A stretch of DNA of 64,000 nt from Alphaproteobacteria bacterium (GTDB lineage Bacteria; Pseudomonadota; Alphaproteobacteria; Rhodospirillales; Rhodospirillaceae): assembly GCA_030604885.1 (NCBI GenBank), contig JAUVUZ010000004.1, positions 108,608-172,607 of the forward strand. The letters run 5' to 3'. This document shows, piece after piece, positions 53,203 through 64,000 of the stretch. The notes beneath the pieces are model-generated. The model was given only the letters and a program-made list of their open reading frames with translations, was not told the origin of the DNA and did no database searches. The position numbers and the translations under genes are program-made. Within the stretch, counting starts at the first letter, position 1, and each line of letters begins with the position of its first letter.

Positions 53203-55264
53203 CGGTGCCGGTCCTCGCTGGGGTCTCGCCGAGGATCTCCACCGTGCACGCCTGCATGGTGGGCGAGGCGCGGCTGATCGGGTCGGTCATGTAGTAGTTG
53301 CGGATCGGCGAGACGAACGGCCCGGCGGCGGCGTCGAGCGCCCCGCTCTCGCCGAACGGCGCCCACGCGCCGGGGGTCGCCACGTCGCGCACCGCGAACC
53401 CGGGCGCGTGCGCCGCCAGGGCGTCGCGCAGGGCGTCGAGGCTGTCGAACGGCAGGGTGCGGCCCAGCACTTCCGACGCCGCGCGCACGATCTTCCAGTC
53501 CTCCCGCGCCTCGCCGGGCGGGAACACCGCGCGCGGCGCGCGCTGCACCCGGCCCTCGGTGTTGACGTAGGTGCCGGATTTCTCGGTGTAGGCGGCGCCG
53601 GGCAGGATCACGTCGGCGACCTGGGCGCCCACGTCGCCGTGGTGGCCCTGGTAGACCACGAAGGCGCGGTCGAGGCCGTTGGTCTCGATCTGGTCCGCGC
53701 CCAGCAGCCACACCGCCTTGATCTCACCGCGCGAGGCCGCCGCCAAGATTTCCCGAGTGCCCTTGCCGCCCGGCCCGGGCACGAAGCCGAGGTCGAGGCC
53801 GCCTACCCGCGCGGCGGCGGTGTGCAGCACGTTGAAGCCGTTCCAGCCGTCCTTGACCATGCCGGTCTTCTCGGCCAGGGCGCGGGCGGCGCCCAGCACC
53901 CGCGCGCCGTCGGCGCGGGCGAGCGCGCCCATGCCGAGCACGATCATCGGCCGCTCGGCCTTGGCGAGCACGTCGGCGAACGGGTTGACGCCGTCGAGGA
54001 TCGCCTGGAGGGTGTCGGCGCCCTCGCCCAGGTGCTGCGTGCGGTAGGTGAGGTCCGCCTTCGGCCCCACCACGCCGACGGCGAAGCCGCCGCGCGCCGC
54101 GCGCTTGCGAATGCGGGCGTTGAGCACCGGCGCCTCGACGCGCGGATTGCTGCCGACGATCAGCAGCGCGTCCGCCTGCTCGATCCCGGCGATGGTGGTG
54201 TTGAAGCGGTAGGAGGCGGGAACCGTGGGGTCCAGCGCCGCGCCGTCCTGGCGGCAATCGAGGTTGGCGGAGCCGAGGGACTCGATCAGCAGCTTGAGGG
54301 CGAACATCGCCTCGGCGTCCGCCATGTCGCCCGCGAGGGCGGCGATCTCGGACCCCGCCAGCCCCTCGAAGCCCCGGCGCACGGCGGCGAACGCCTCGGC
54401 CCAGGTGGCGGCCTCCAAGCGGCCGTCGCGGCGCACGTAGGGCACGTCGAGGCGGCGCTTCAGCAGGCCGTCGACCGCGTGGCGGCTCTTGTCCGCCAGC
54501 CACTCCTCGTTGACGTCCTCGCTCACCCGCGGCAGCACCCGCATCACCTGGTTGCCGCGCGCATCGATGCGGATGGCGCAGCCGACCGCGTCGAACACGT
54601 CGTAGCTCAGGGTCTTGCGCAGCTCCCAAGGCCGCGCGGCGAAGGCGTAGGGCTTGGAGGTGAGCGCCCCCACCGGGCAGAGGTCGACGATGTTGCCGGA
54701 GAGCTCGGAGGTCAGCGCCCGCTCGATGTAGGTGGTGATCTCGGCGTGCTCGCCGCGGAAGGTCATGCCCAGCTCCGGCACCCCCGCCACCTCGGTGAGG
54801 AAGCGCACGCAGCGGGTGCAGTGGATGCAGCGGGTCATCGCCGTCTTCACCAGCGGCCCGAGATACTTCTCGGACACCGCGCGCTTTTCCTCGTCGTAGC
54901 GGCCCTTGTCGCGGCCGTAGGCCATCGCCTGGTCCTGCAGGTCGCACTCGCCGCCCTGGTCGCAGATCGGGCAATCGAGCGGGTGGTTGATGAGCAGCAG
55001 CTCCATCACGTTCTTGCGGGCCTGGAGGGCGACCTCGGACTGGGTCTTGACCACCATCCCCTCGCCCGCCGGCTGCGCGCACGACGCCACCGGCTTCGGC
55101 ATCTTCTCGATCTCGACCAGGCACATCCGGCAGTTGGCCGCCACCGGCAGGCGCTCGTGATAGCAGAAACGGGGAATCTCGATCCCCAGCTGCTCCGCCG
55201 CCTGCAGCACCGAGGTGCCCGCCGGGACCTCGATCTCCAATCCGTCGATGGTGAGTTTCGGCAT
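53195..55264 (-). CDS. nuoG: NADH-quinone oxidoreductase subunit G
   Basis: Large iron-sulfur subunit of the peripheral arm. The 689-residue protein starts with a 2Fe-2S ferredoxin domain ([19 protein letters not shown]), then the His/Cys 4Fe-4S site ([21 protein letters not shown] gives the downstream cysteines) and [10 protein letters not shown] for the next clusters, and a molybdopterin-oxidoreductase-like domain that binds no cofactor. The 689-residue length fits alphaproteobacterial and mitochondrial homologues, which are shorter than E. coli NuoG. Confidence 0.96.
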   Translation of the reverse strand: MPKLTIDGLEIEVPAGTSVLQAAEQLGIEIPRFCYHERLPVAANCRMCLVEIEKMPKPVASCAQPAGEGMVVKTQSEVALQARKNVMELLLINHPLDCPICDQGGECDLQDQAMAYGRDKGRYDEEKRAVSEKYLGPLVKTAMTRCIHCTRCVRFLTEVAGVPELGMTFRGEHAEITTYIERALTSELSGNIVDLCPVGALTSKPYAFAARPWELRKTLSYDVFDAVGCAIRIDARGNQVMRVLPRVSEDVNEEWLADKSRHAVDGLLKRRLDVPYVRRDGRLEAATWAEAFAAVRRGFEGLAGSEIAALAGDMADAEAMFALKLLIESLGSANLDCRQDGAALDPTVPASYRFNTTIAGIEQADALLIVGSNPRVEAPVLNARIRKRAARGGFAVGVVGPKADLTYRTQHLGEGADTLQAILDGVNPFADVLAKAERPMIVLGMGALARADGARVLGAARALAEKTGMVKDGWNGFNVLHTAAARVGGLDLGFVPGPGGKGTREILAAASRGEIKAVWLLGADQIETNGLDRAFVVYQGHHGDVGAQVADVILPGAAYTEKSGTYVNTEGRVQRAPRAVFPPGEAREDWKIVRAASEVLGRTLPFDSLDALRDALAAHAPGFAVRDVATPGAWAPFGESGALDAAAGPFVSPIRNYYMTDPISRASPTMQACTVEILGETPARTGTDG

Positions 55265-55274
55265 GACCCTCTCC

Positions 55275-56563
<1,289 letters not shown>

Positions 56564-56564
<1 letters not shown>

Positions 56565-57193
56565 CACGGCGTCTCCTTCGCGGCTTCGGCGGGGGGCTTC
56601 GGCTTCAGGGTGGTGGGGCCGCCCGCCGGGCACGCGCCCTGGCGGCCGGACTGGGAGCCGAACTTCACCTTGTCGCCGCGCATCAGCGCCTCCAGCACCG
56701 CCTTGGCGGTGTCGTAGGTGAGGTCTTCGTAGAGGTCGTCGCCCACCTGCATCACCGGCGCGTTGGCGCAGGCGCCCAGGCACTCGACTTCCGAAAGCGT
56801 CGCCTTGGCGTCGGCGCGGGTCTGGCCGAACTCCACGCCCAGCACCTCCCGCGCCGCGCGCACCACCTCGGGGGCGGCGCGCAGCCAGCACGAGATGTTG
56901 GTGCACACCTGAACGTGCAGCTTCCCGATCGGCTTGAGGTTGTACATCGTGTAGAAGGTGGCGACCTCGTACACCTTGATCGGCGGCACCCCGAGCATGT
57001 CCGCCACGTGGTCCATCGCCGCGCGGCTGAGCCAGCCCTCCTGGCGCTGCGCCAGGTCGAGCAGCGGCATCACCGCCGAGCGCTGACGGCCCGCCGGATA
57101 TTTGGCGATGATCTGCTGCGCCGCCGCCTGGTTGGCCTCGGTGAAGGCGAAGCGCGCGGGCTGCACCAGGGCGTCGGGAAGGTGTTCGCTCAT
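56564..57193 (-). CDS. nuoE: NADH-quinone oxidoreductase subunit E
   Basis: Thioredoxin-fold subunit with the 2Fe-2S cluster N1a. The 209-residue protein has the four-cysteine pattern split as [10 protein letters not shown] and [13 protein letters not shown], after the helical [18 protein letters not shown] domain. An alanine/proline-rich tail of about 30 residues, common in alphaproteobacteria, extends it. It overlaps nuoD by four bases. Confidence 0.97.
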
Positions 57194-58368
57194 CGGTCGA
57201 TCTCCCCGAAGACGATGTCGAGCGATCCGATGATCGCGGTGACGTCGGCCAGCATGTGGCCGCAGGACAGCTTGTTCATCGCCTGAAGGTGGGCGAACCC
57301 CGGGGCGCGGATGTGGCAGCGATACGGCCGGTTGGTGCCGTCGGCGATCAGGTACACCGCGAACTCGCCCTTGGGCGCCTCGACGGCGGTGTAGGTTTCG
57401 CCCGCGGGCACGTGGTAGCCCTCGGTGAACAGCTTGAAGTGGTGGATCAGCGCTTCCATCGACTGCTTCATCTCGGCGCGCGGCGGCGGCGAGATCTTGT
57501 GGTTGTCCACCTTCACCGGGCCTTCCGGCAGCTTTTGCAGGCACTGGCGCATCAGCCGCACCGACTGGCGCATCTCCTCCACCCGCACCAGGTAGCGGTC
57601 GAAGCAGTCGCCGTTCTTGCCCACCGGAATGTCGAAGTCGAGTTCGGCGTAGACGTCGTAGGGCTGCGCCTTGCGCAGATCCCACGGCACGCCCGAGGCG
57701 CGCAGGCACGGCCCGGTGAAGCCCCAGTCGAGGGCCTCCTCCGCCGAGATCACGCCGATGTCGACGGTGCGCTGGCGGAAGATGCGGTTGCCGGTGAGCA
57801 TCCGCTCCATGTCGACGATGAACGTCTCCACGTCGTTGCACCACTGCGCGATGCGCTCGGTCAGCCCGGCGGGCAGGTCGACGGCGACGCCGCCGGGGCG
57901 GAAATAGGCGGCGTGCAGGCGCGCGCCGGAGACCGCCTCGTACAGCTCCATGCCCAGCTCGCGCACCTCGAAGCCCCACAGGATCGGCGTCATCGCGCCC
58001 ACGTCCATGGCGTAGGAGGTGAGGTTGAGGATGTGGTTCAGCACCCGCGTCAGCTCGGCGAACATCACGCGGATGAACTGGGCGCGGCGCGGCGCCTCGA
58101 TCCCCAGCAGCTTTTCCACCGCGAGGGCGAAGGCGTGCTCCTGGTTCATCGGCGAGACGTAGTCCAGGCGGTCGAAATACGGCAGCGCCTGGAGGTAGGT
58201 CTTGTACTCGATCAGCTTCTCGGTGCCGCGGTGCAGCAGGCCGATGTGGGGGTCGGCGCGGTCGATCACCTCGCCCGACATTTCGAGGATCAGGCGCAGC
58301 ACGCCGTGGGCCGCCGGGTGCTGCGGACCGAAGTTGATGGTGAAGTTCTCTTCGCGGATCTCGGCCAT
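57190..58368 (-). CDS. nuoD: NADH-quinone oxidoreductase subunit D
   Basis: The 49-kDa-type subunit that, with NuoB, forms the quinone-reduction site. The 392-residue protein starts [19 protein letters not shown], with the quinone-site histidine region, and contains [17 protein letters not shown] and [15 protein letters not shown]. It is separate from NuoC, unlike the fused E. coli NuoCD. A four-base gap separates it from nuoC. Confidence 0.97.
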   Translation of the reverse strand: MAEIREENFTINFGPQHPAAHGVLRLILEMSGEVIDRADPHIGLLHRGTEKLIEYKTYLQALPYFDRLDYVSPMNQEHAFALAVEKLLGIEAPRRAQFIRVMFAELTRVLNHILNLTSYAMDVGAMTPILWGFEVRELGMELYEAVSGARLHAAYFRPGGVAVDLPAGLTERIAQWCNDVETFIVDMERMLTGNRIFRQRTVDIGVISAEEALDWGFTGPCLRASGVPWDLRKAQPYDVYAELDFDIPVGKNGDCFDRYLVRVEEMRQSVRLMRQCLQKLPEGPVKVDNHKISPPPRAEMKQSMEALIHHFKLFTEGYHVPAGETYTAVEAPKGEFAVYLIADGTNRPYRCHIRAPGFAHLQAMNKLSCGHMLADVTAIIGSLDIVFGEIDR

Positions 58369-58372
58369 GCCC

Positions 58373-59020
58373 TCAGCCCTTCCTCTCGGCCTGCTCGTCG
58401 CCCGGGAGACTCTCGCGGACGCGCAGCAGCTCCGGCCCCTGCCACGGACTCAGGTTGTCGAACACCCGGAACTCCTGGGTCAGCCGCACCGGCTCGTAGA
58501 CCACGCGCTTCTGGGTGTCGTCGTAGCGCACCTCGACGAAGCCGGTGAGCGGGAAGTCCTTGCGCAGCGGATGGCCGTCGAAGCCGTAGTCGGTGAGCAG
58601 GCGGCGCAAATCCGGGTTGCCGTCGAAGCGCACGCCGAACATGTCGTAGGTCTCGCGCTCGAACCATCCGGCGGCGGAGAACACGTCCACCACCGAGGGC
58701 ACCGACCCCTCCTCCTCCACCGCCACCTTGATGCGGACCCGCAGGTTGTGGCGCAGCGACAGAAGATTGTAGACCACGTCGAAGCGCTTCTCGCGCTCCG
58801 GCCAGTCGACGCCGCAAATGTCCACCAGCATCTTGAACAGACAGGCACCGTCGTCGCGCAGGAACATCAGCAGCGGCACCAGGCCGTCCTTCGGCACCTC
58901 GAGCGACAGCTCGTCGCCCGAGATCGCGATGCGCGACACGTGGTCCCCCGCCAGGGCGTCGATGTGGTCGGCGAGTTCCCGGTGGGCGGCGCGGCGGATT
59001 TCGGCGAGTTCGTCGGTCAT
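58373..59020 (-). CDS. nuoC: NADH-quinone oxidoreductase subunit C
   Basis: The 30-kDa-type structural subunit of the peripheral arm. The 215-residue protein has the family signature [22 protein letters not shown] and [14 protein letters not shown], and the C-terminal stretch that reaches NuoD. It sits 21 bases after nuoB. Confidence 0.97.
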   Translation of the reverse strand: MTDELAEIRRAAHRELADHIDALAGDHVSRIAISGDELSLEVPKDGLVPLLMFLRDDGACLFKMLVDICGVDWPEREKRFDVVYNLLSLRHNLRVRIKVAVEEEGSVPSVVDVFSAAGWFERETYDMFGVRFDGNPDLRRLLTDYGFDGHPLRKDFPLTGFVEVRYDDTQKRVVYEPVRLTQEFRVFDNLSPWQGPELLRVRESLPGDEQAERKG

Positions 59021-59041
59021 GAATGGGTGTCCGATGGCGGG

Positions 59042-59587
59042 TCAGCGCGACAGCGTGCGGGTGCGGCGGATCTTCTTCTGCAACTGAAGAATGCCGTAGA
59101 GCAGCGCCTCGGCGGTGGGCGGGCAGCCGGGAACGTAGACGTCCACCGGAACGATGCGGTCGCAGCCGCGCACCACCGAATAGGAATAGTGGTAGTAGCC
59201 GCCGCCGTTTGCGCAGCTCCCCATCGAGATCACCCAGCGCGGTTCGGCCATCTGGTCGTACACCTTGCGCAGCGCCGGGGCCATCTTGTTGGTGAGCGTG
59301 CCCGCCACGATCATCACGTCGGCCTGGCGCGGGCTGGGGCGGAAGACGATGCCGAAGCGGTCGAGGTCGTAGCGCGAGCAGCCGGTGTGGATCATCTCGA
59401 TGGCGCAGCACGCGAGGCCGAAGGTCATCGGCCACATCGAGCCGGTGCGCGCCCAGTTCATCAGATCGTCGAGCTTGGCGAGAACGTAGCCGCGGTTGGA
59501 CAGCTCGTCGCCCACCAGGCCCAGCATCTCGTCCTGCGACAGCCCTTCCGGGTTCGCGGCGGGGGCGACGGGATTCGCGACGGTCAT
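59042..59587 (-). CDS. nuoB: NADH-quinone oxidoreductase subunit B
   Basis: Carries the terminal 4Fe-4S cluster N2 that reduces quinone. The 181-residue protein has the tandem cysteines in [14 protein letters not shown], then [15 protein letters not shown] and [12 protein letters not shown], which supply the four ligands. The N-terminal region is slightly extended and alanine-rich. A four-base gap separates it from nuoA. Confidence 0.97.
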   Translation of the reverse strand: MTVANPVAPAANPEGLSQDEMLGLVGDELSNRGYVLAKLDDLMNWARTGSMWPMTFGLACCAIEMIHTGCSRYDLDRFGIVFRPSPRQADVMIVAGTLTNKMAPALRKVYDQMAEPRWVISMGSCANGGGYYHYSYSVVRGCDRIVPVDVYVPGCPPTAEALLYGILQLQKKIRRTRTLSR

Positions 59588-59591
59588 CAGC

Positions 59592-59957
59592 CTACTCCCA
59601 GTCCAGGGCGCCCTTGCGCCACTCGTAAATGAAGCCGACGGTCAGCACCCCGAGGAAGATCAGCATCGAGACCAGCCCGAAGGTGCCGATCTTGTTGAGC
59701 ACGATCGCCCACGGAAACAGGAAGGCCGCCTCGAGGTCGAAGATGATGAACAGGATCGACACCAGATAGAACCGCACCTCGAAGCGCGCGCGGGCGTCGT
59801 CGAACGCCTCGAAGCCGCACTCGTAGGCGGTTTCCTTCTCGGTGTCGGGGTTCTGCCGCGCCACCACGTAGGAACCGATCACCATCATCGCCGCCATGCC
59901 CACCGCCACCGCGATGAACACCAGGATCGGCAGATAATCCGGCAAAATTTCGCTCAT
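59592..59957 (-). CDS. nuoA: NADH-quinone oxidoreductase subunit A
   Basis: First gene of the nuo operon, a three-helix membrane subunit next to the quinone site. The 121-residue protein contains [20 protein letters not shown], with the conserved loop cysteine, and [15 protein letters not shown]. The ATG at 59957 follows GGAAAGAGG; longer frames upstream are not supported. The promoter candidate at 60120-60148 would leave a leader of about 155 bases. Confidence 0.97.
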   Translation of the reverse strand: MSEILPDYLPILVFIAVAVGMAAMMVIGSYVVARQNPDTEKETAYECGFEAFDDARARFEVRFYLVSILFIIFDLEAAFLFPWAIVLNKIGTFGLVSMLIFLGVLTVGFIYEWRKGALDWE

Positions 59958-60444
59958 AGGCCCAACCTCTTTCCGCGCGCGCGACGCGCGTCGTACCCCG
60001 GCCGCCGGGGAGGGTGCGCCCACGGCGAGGGGAAACGGACCGCCGCCGCGGGAACGGCGGGCGCTGCGTCCGGCCGACCGTGCATGACTTTCGTTCTAGC
60101 CGTCGCGAGCCGCCCCCGCTTGGTATCCCGCGGTTGCCGGAGTGTCAAGAAACGCATGCCACTATGCGCTCCCGACGCCGACCGGCGACGGGGGCTTGCG
60201 ATGGCTCTCGGGACGGGTGGCAGGGCCGCGGCGGTTATGTCTATGGTTATATCGAGGGAATACAAAGAAAACCTACCTGACTTCCCCTACCCAACCCTGT
60301 CCCTCCAACATGGAAAATAGCCACGGAAAATCAAGCGGACGGCCCCCTTCGCCGCGATCACTTTTTGCCGTGGACGCCATCGGGGTTGCCGGGTGCCGCC
60401 CGGGCGGGCAGACTGTCCCGGTGTCAGCCGCGGGAGATCGACCC
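59958..60444. other. Intergenic region between nuoA and the LysE-type gene
   Basis: The 487 bases separate two divergent genes. They hold the nuo promoter candidate (60120-60148, minus strand) and an AT-rich patch near 60225-60300 that may contain the promoter of the exporter gene. I see no gene or RNA in it; the open frame running into the exporter from 60142 has no ribosome site or family match. Confidence 0.6.
60120..60148 (-). promoter_or_regulatory. Candidate nuo operon promoter
   Basis: On the minus strand TTGACA (60143-60148), a perfect -35 box, then 17 bases and TACCAA (60120-60125), a weak -10. It is the best sigma-70 pair in the gap before nuoA and would drive the 14 nuo genes and birA. 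Confidence 0.55.
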
Positions 60445-61062
60445 ATGACCCTGGAAGCCCTCGCCACCATGGCCGTCGCGCTCGCGATCCTGGCGGTGAC
60501 GCCGGGACCGGCGGTGTTCGCGGTGGTCTCCCGCGCGGTCGGCCACGGCTTCGCCGACGCGGCGGCGATGACGGTCGGCGTCATCCTCGGCGATCTCGTC
60601 TACTTCGCCGCCGCGCTCGGCGGCTGGGCGGCGGTGGCGCAGGCGTTCGGCGACGTGTTCGGGATCGTCCGCCTGATCGCGGCGGCGGCGCTGGTGGCGA
60701 TGGGCGGGCGGATGATCCGCGCGAGCTTCCGCCCGGCGTCCGAGGCCGCGCCCGTCCGCCCCGGCATGAAACGCCGCGCGTTCGTCACCGGCCTCCTGCT
60801 CACCCTCGGCAACCCCAAGGCGATCCTGTTCTACCTCGCCTTCCTCCCCACCTTCGTCGACCTCACCCGCATCGATGCGGTGGGGGCGCTGGAGGTGTGC
60901 GCCACCATCGTCGCGGTGGTGGGCGGCGTGCTGCTGGGCTATGCCGCCCTCGCCGCCCGCGCCGCCGGCTGCCTCTCCCGCCCCGCCTTCTCCCGCTGGA
61001 TGCTGCGCGGCGCGGGCAGCCTCCTGATCGGCACCGGCGCCGCCGTGGCGACGCGGGGGTAA
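60445..61062 (+). CDS. LysE/RhtB family amino acid exporter
   Basis: Inner-membrane exporter of the LysE superfamily, whose members export amino acids such as lysine, threonine or homoserine lactone; the substrate here is unknown. The 205-residue protein has six likely helices and family blocks AILAVTPGPAVFAVVSRAVGHGF near the start (TPGP motif) and GLLLTLGNPKAILFYLAFLP in the middle. The ATG at 60445 has a GGGAGAT ribosome site. It is transcribed alone, opposite to nuo. Confidence 0.9.
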   Translation: MTLEALATMAVALAILAVTPGPAVFAVVSRAVGHGFADAAAMTVGVILGDLVYFAAALGGWAAVAQAFGDVFGIVRLIAAAALVAMGGRMIRASFRPASEAAPVRPGMKRRAFVTGLLLTLGNPKAILFYLAFLPTFVDLTRIDAVGALEVCATIVAVVGGVLLGYAALAARAAGCLSRPAFSRWMLRGAGSLLIGTGAAVATRG

Positions 61063-61065
61063 GCC

Positions 61066-61314
61066 TCAGCCTCCTGGACGCAGAAACCGTTTCTTGGCGA
61101 ATGCCTTCCCCGATCCGGATTTGAAATACCGTTCGAGGGATCGCGCGGCAGGCTCGGTTTCGACGGCGACGTAACTGCGCCGCACAACGGGCAAATGGCG
61201 CGCCGTCGACACCACCTGCCCCGCCGAATGCGCACCCACGCGCCGCCGGAGATCGTTGGTCGATCCCACGTACACATTGCCGTTATCGAGTTCGAGGAAA
61301 TAGACATACCACAC
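61066..61314 (-). CDS. Small GIY-YIG domain protein
   Basis: A stand-alone GIY-YIG nuclease-fold domain of 82 residues. The start is a GTG at 61314, with GGAG 8 bases upstream. The motif appears as WYVYFLELDNGNVYVGSTND, followed by LRRRVGAHSAGQV (the family arginine and histidine) and a late glutamate in ARSLERYFKSGSGKAF. Related small proteins (YhbQ/UPF0213 type) are common and mostly uncharacterised; a role in DNA repair is only suspected. It is convergent with the exporter gene (3-base gap) and lies close to a tRNA gene and inverted repeats, a place where mobile elements also insert. Confidence 0.8.
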   Translation of the reverse strand: MWYVYFLELDNGNVYVGSTNDLRRRVGAHSAGQVVSTARHLPVVRRSYVAVETEPAARSLERYFKSGSGKAFAKKRFLRPGG

Positions 61315-61420
61315 GGCGGAAGCTCCAACCGTAGGCAAAAAAAGAACCGTTGTGCGGGACCAGCCTCCCTGCGCCAAGGCTTCGGGAGGCACCCTACTGG
61401 TTTCTCGTTCGGGTGGCAGA

Positions 61421-61476
61421 CCACCCTCCGCTACGCTTCGGGTGGCCTGCCACCCGAAGCCGAAGGCGTAGGGTGG
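61421..61476. repeat. Inverted repeats abutting tRNA-Val
   Basis: An 11-bp perfect stem (61435-61445 with 61450-61460) with a four-base loop sits inside a longer imperfect palindrome: CCACCCT at 61421-61427 pairs with AGGGTGG at 61470-61476, which includes the CCA end of the tRNA. A further copy of TTCGGGTGGC lies at 61408-61417 besides the one at 61437-61446. It may terminate the tRNA transcript or be a dispersed repeat. Confidence 0.65.
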
Positions 61477-61549
61477 TGGGCGGTGACGGGATCGAACCGC
61501 CGACCTACTGGGTGTAAACCAGTCGCTCTCCCGGCTGAGCTAACCGCCC
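61474..61549 (-). tRNA. tRNA-Val (anticodon UAC)
   Basis: The 76-base minus-strand gene folds into a full cloverleaf. The acceptor stem GGGCGGT pairs with ACCGCCC, the D-arm contains AGCTCAGCCGGGAGAGC, the anticodon stem ACTGG/CCAGT encloses the loop TTTACAC (anticodon TAC), and the T-arm has GGTTCGATCC. CCA is encoded (61474-61476). It lies downstream of hupB on the same strand. Confidence 0.97.
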
Positions 61550-61563
61550 CTGATAGAGACGAG

Positions 61564-61592
61564 AAAAGCCGATCACGAGGTGATCGGCTTTT
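61564..61592 (-). terminator. hupB terminator
   Basis: A 13-bp perfect stem (61564-61576 with 61580-61592) with a three-base loop lies 19 bases after the hupB stop. On the minus strand the stem ends in GGCTTTTCTCGTC, giving a short T run. Confidence 0.8.
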
Positions 61593-61611
61593 CACCTGAC
61601 CCCAGGTCCGC

Positions 61612-61884
61612 TTAGTTCACGGCGTCCTTCAGGCCCTTGCCGGCCTTGAACTTCGGCTGGCGGGACGCCGGAATGGAGATCGGCTCGCCGGTGCGCGGGT
61701 TGCGGCCTTCGGACGCGGCGCGCTCGGCCACGGAGAAGGTGCCGAAGCCGACCAGGCGGACTTCGTCGTTCTTCTGCAAGGCTTCGCCGATCGCGGCAAA
61801 CACGGCGTCGACCGCCTTCGCGGCATCGGCCTTCGACAGTTCCGCCTGGGCCGCAACGGCGGCAACGAGATCATTCTTGTTCAC
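61612..61884 (-). CDS. hupB: DNA-binding protein HU-beta
   Basis: Small abundant protein that bends and compacts DNA. The 90-residue protein is a typical HU: MNKNDLVAAVAAQAELSKAD, the beta-arm region VRLVGFGTFSVAERAASEGRNP with RNPRTGEPI at the arm tip, and FKAGKGLKDAVN at the end. The start codon is GTG at 61884, after AAGGGG. It is preceded by a promoter candidate and sits next to lon, a widely conserved pairing. Confidence 0.97.
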   Translation of the reverse strand: MNKNDLVAAVAAQAELSKADAAKAVDAVFAAIGEALQKNDEVRLVGFGTFSVAERAASEGRNPRTGEPISIPASRQPKFKAGKGLKDAVN

Positions 61885-61909
61885 GGCAAGACCCCTTGTG
61901 TTAGACCCA

Positions 61910-61939
61910 ATTTTATTGGATTAGAAAACATTCGATCAA
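61910..61939 (-). promoter_or_regulatory. hupB promoter
   Basis: On the minus strand TTGATC (61934-61939), 18 AT-rich bases, TAAAAT (61910-61915): 4/6 and 5/6 matches. The -10 lies inside the small palindrome CCAA-TAAAA-TTGG. Transcription would start about 20 bases before the GTG. Confidence 0.65.
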
Positions 61940-62147
61940 CCCGACGGCGCGCAGTTTAGAACGCATCCTCGCGAGCCGTCAACGGAAGAAGCGCGGATTT
62001 CCTCCAATTTGCGGCATTGACAGCCGCGTTCGGAAGGCATCCTCGCCGCTTCGCCCGGTAACGACAGTGACGCCCGTCACAAGGCGAAGGACGGCCATTT
62101 GCAAGACCGGCCCCGCCGCCGTCAAGAAAAAAACACACCCCTTACCC

Positions 62148-62184
62148 AAAAAGCAAGAAAGAGGCGAAATATCGCCCCTTTCTT
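62148..62184 (-). terminator. lon intrinsic terminator
   Basis: A 13-bp stem with one mismatch (62155-62167 with 62172-62184) and a four-base loop lies about 27 bases after the lon stop. On the minus strand it is followed by GCTTTTT. Confidence 0.8.
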
Positions 62185-62210
62185 TCACCCTCGATTACAT
62201 CGGCGGACGA

Positions 62211-64000
<1,790 letters not shown>

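Larger units (their letters stand above)
61885..62210 (-). other. lon-hupB intergenic region
   Basis: The 326 bases contain the lon terminator (62148-62184) and the hupB promoter (61910-61939). Between them the sequence is low-complexity in places (A runs near 62125 and 62148) and shows no gene. Confidence 0.6.

Noticed and set aside
60142..60444. Upstream extension of the LysE-type exporter frame to 60142
   Set aside because: The added 101 residues are not hydrophobic, match no family and lack a ribosome site; the ATG at 60445 has one and gives the family N terminus.

Overview
This 64 kb window is a stretch of chromosome from a very GC-rich alphaproteobacterium. Gene content, gene order and the GAAC-N7-GAAC (alphaproteobacterial) LexA box all fit the Rhodospirillales or relatives; the species cannot be fixed from the window. 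Nearly all of it is core genome. I see no phage, insertion sequence, CRISPR array or rRNA operon.

Layout. (A) 1-4207: pyrG (cut by the window edge), secG and tpiA on the minus strand, then the periplasmic chaperone ppiD divergently on the plus strand. (B) 4209-9486: tryptophan synthesis. trpE is coupled to ppiD; it is separated from trpG-trpD-trpC by a cluster of palindromes and a minus-strand YibQ-type polysaccharide deacetylase. (C) 9507-12291: lexA with an SOS box in its promoter, then an alkylation-repair pair ada-alkA. (D) 12503-18954: comEC (minus), gltX and gltA (plus), and a CynX-type transporter (minus). (E) 19009-31940: a long minus-strand envelope operon pyrH-frr-uppS-cdsA-dxr-rseP-bamA-skp-lpxD-fabZ-lpxA-lpxI/lpxB-gloA, which makes isoprenoid and phospholipid precursors, inserts outer-membrane proteins and makes lipid A. 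LpxI and LpxB are one fused polypeptide. (F) 32118-33923: rpsB-tsf. (G) 34068-45722: minus-strand dnaE, lolD, lolC/E, proS, a small secreted protein, tag, mce, rnj, coaX and birA. A candidate plus-strand small RNA lies between the small secreted gene and tag. (H) 45723-59957: the complete 14-gene nuo operon (nuoA-N) for respiratory complex I. (I) 60445-64000: a LysE-type exporter, a GIY-YIG protein, tRNA-Val(UAC), the HU gene hupB and the C-terminal part of lon (cut by the window edge).

The two strings pyrG-to-rpsB and dnaE-to-lon follow orders that I know as conserved in alphaproteobacteria, so departures from them stand out: trpC abuts lexA with no moaC/moeA between, ada-alkA sits between lexA and comEC, gloA follows lpxB, and tag plus a small secreted protein sit between mce and proS. 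The most interesting items are the LpxI-LpxB fusion, the candidate small RNA at about 41400-41510, and the palindrome clusters at 5710-5872, 12374-12408 and 61421-61476. I found no convincing wholly new multi-gene system.
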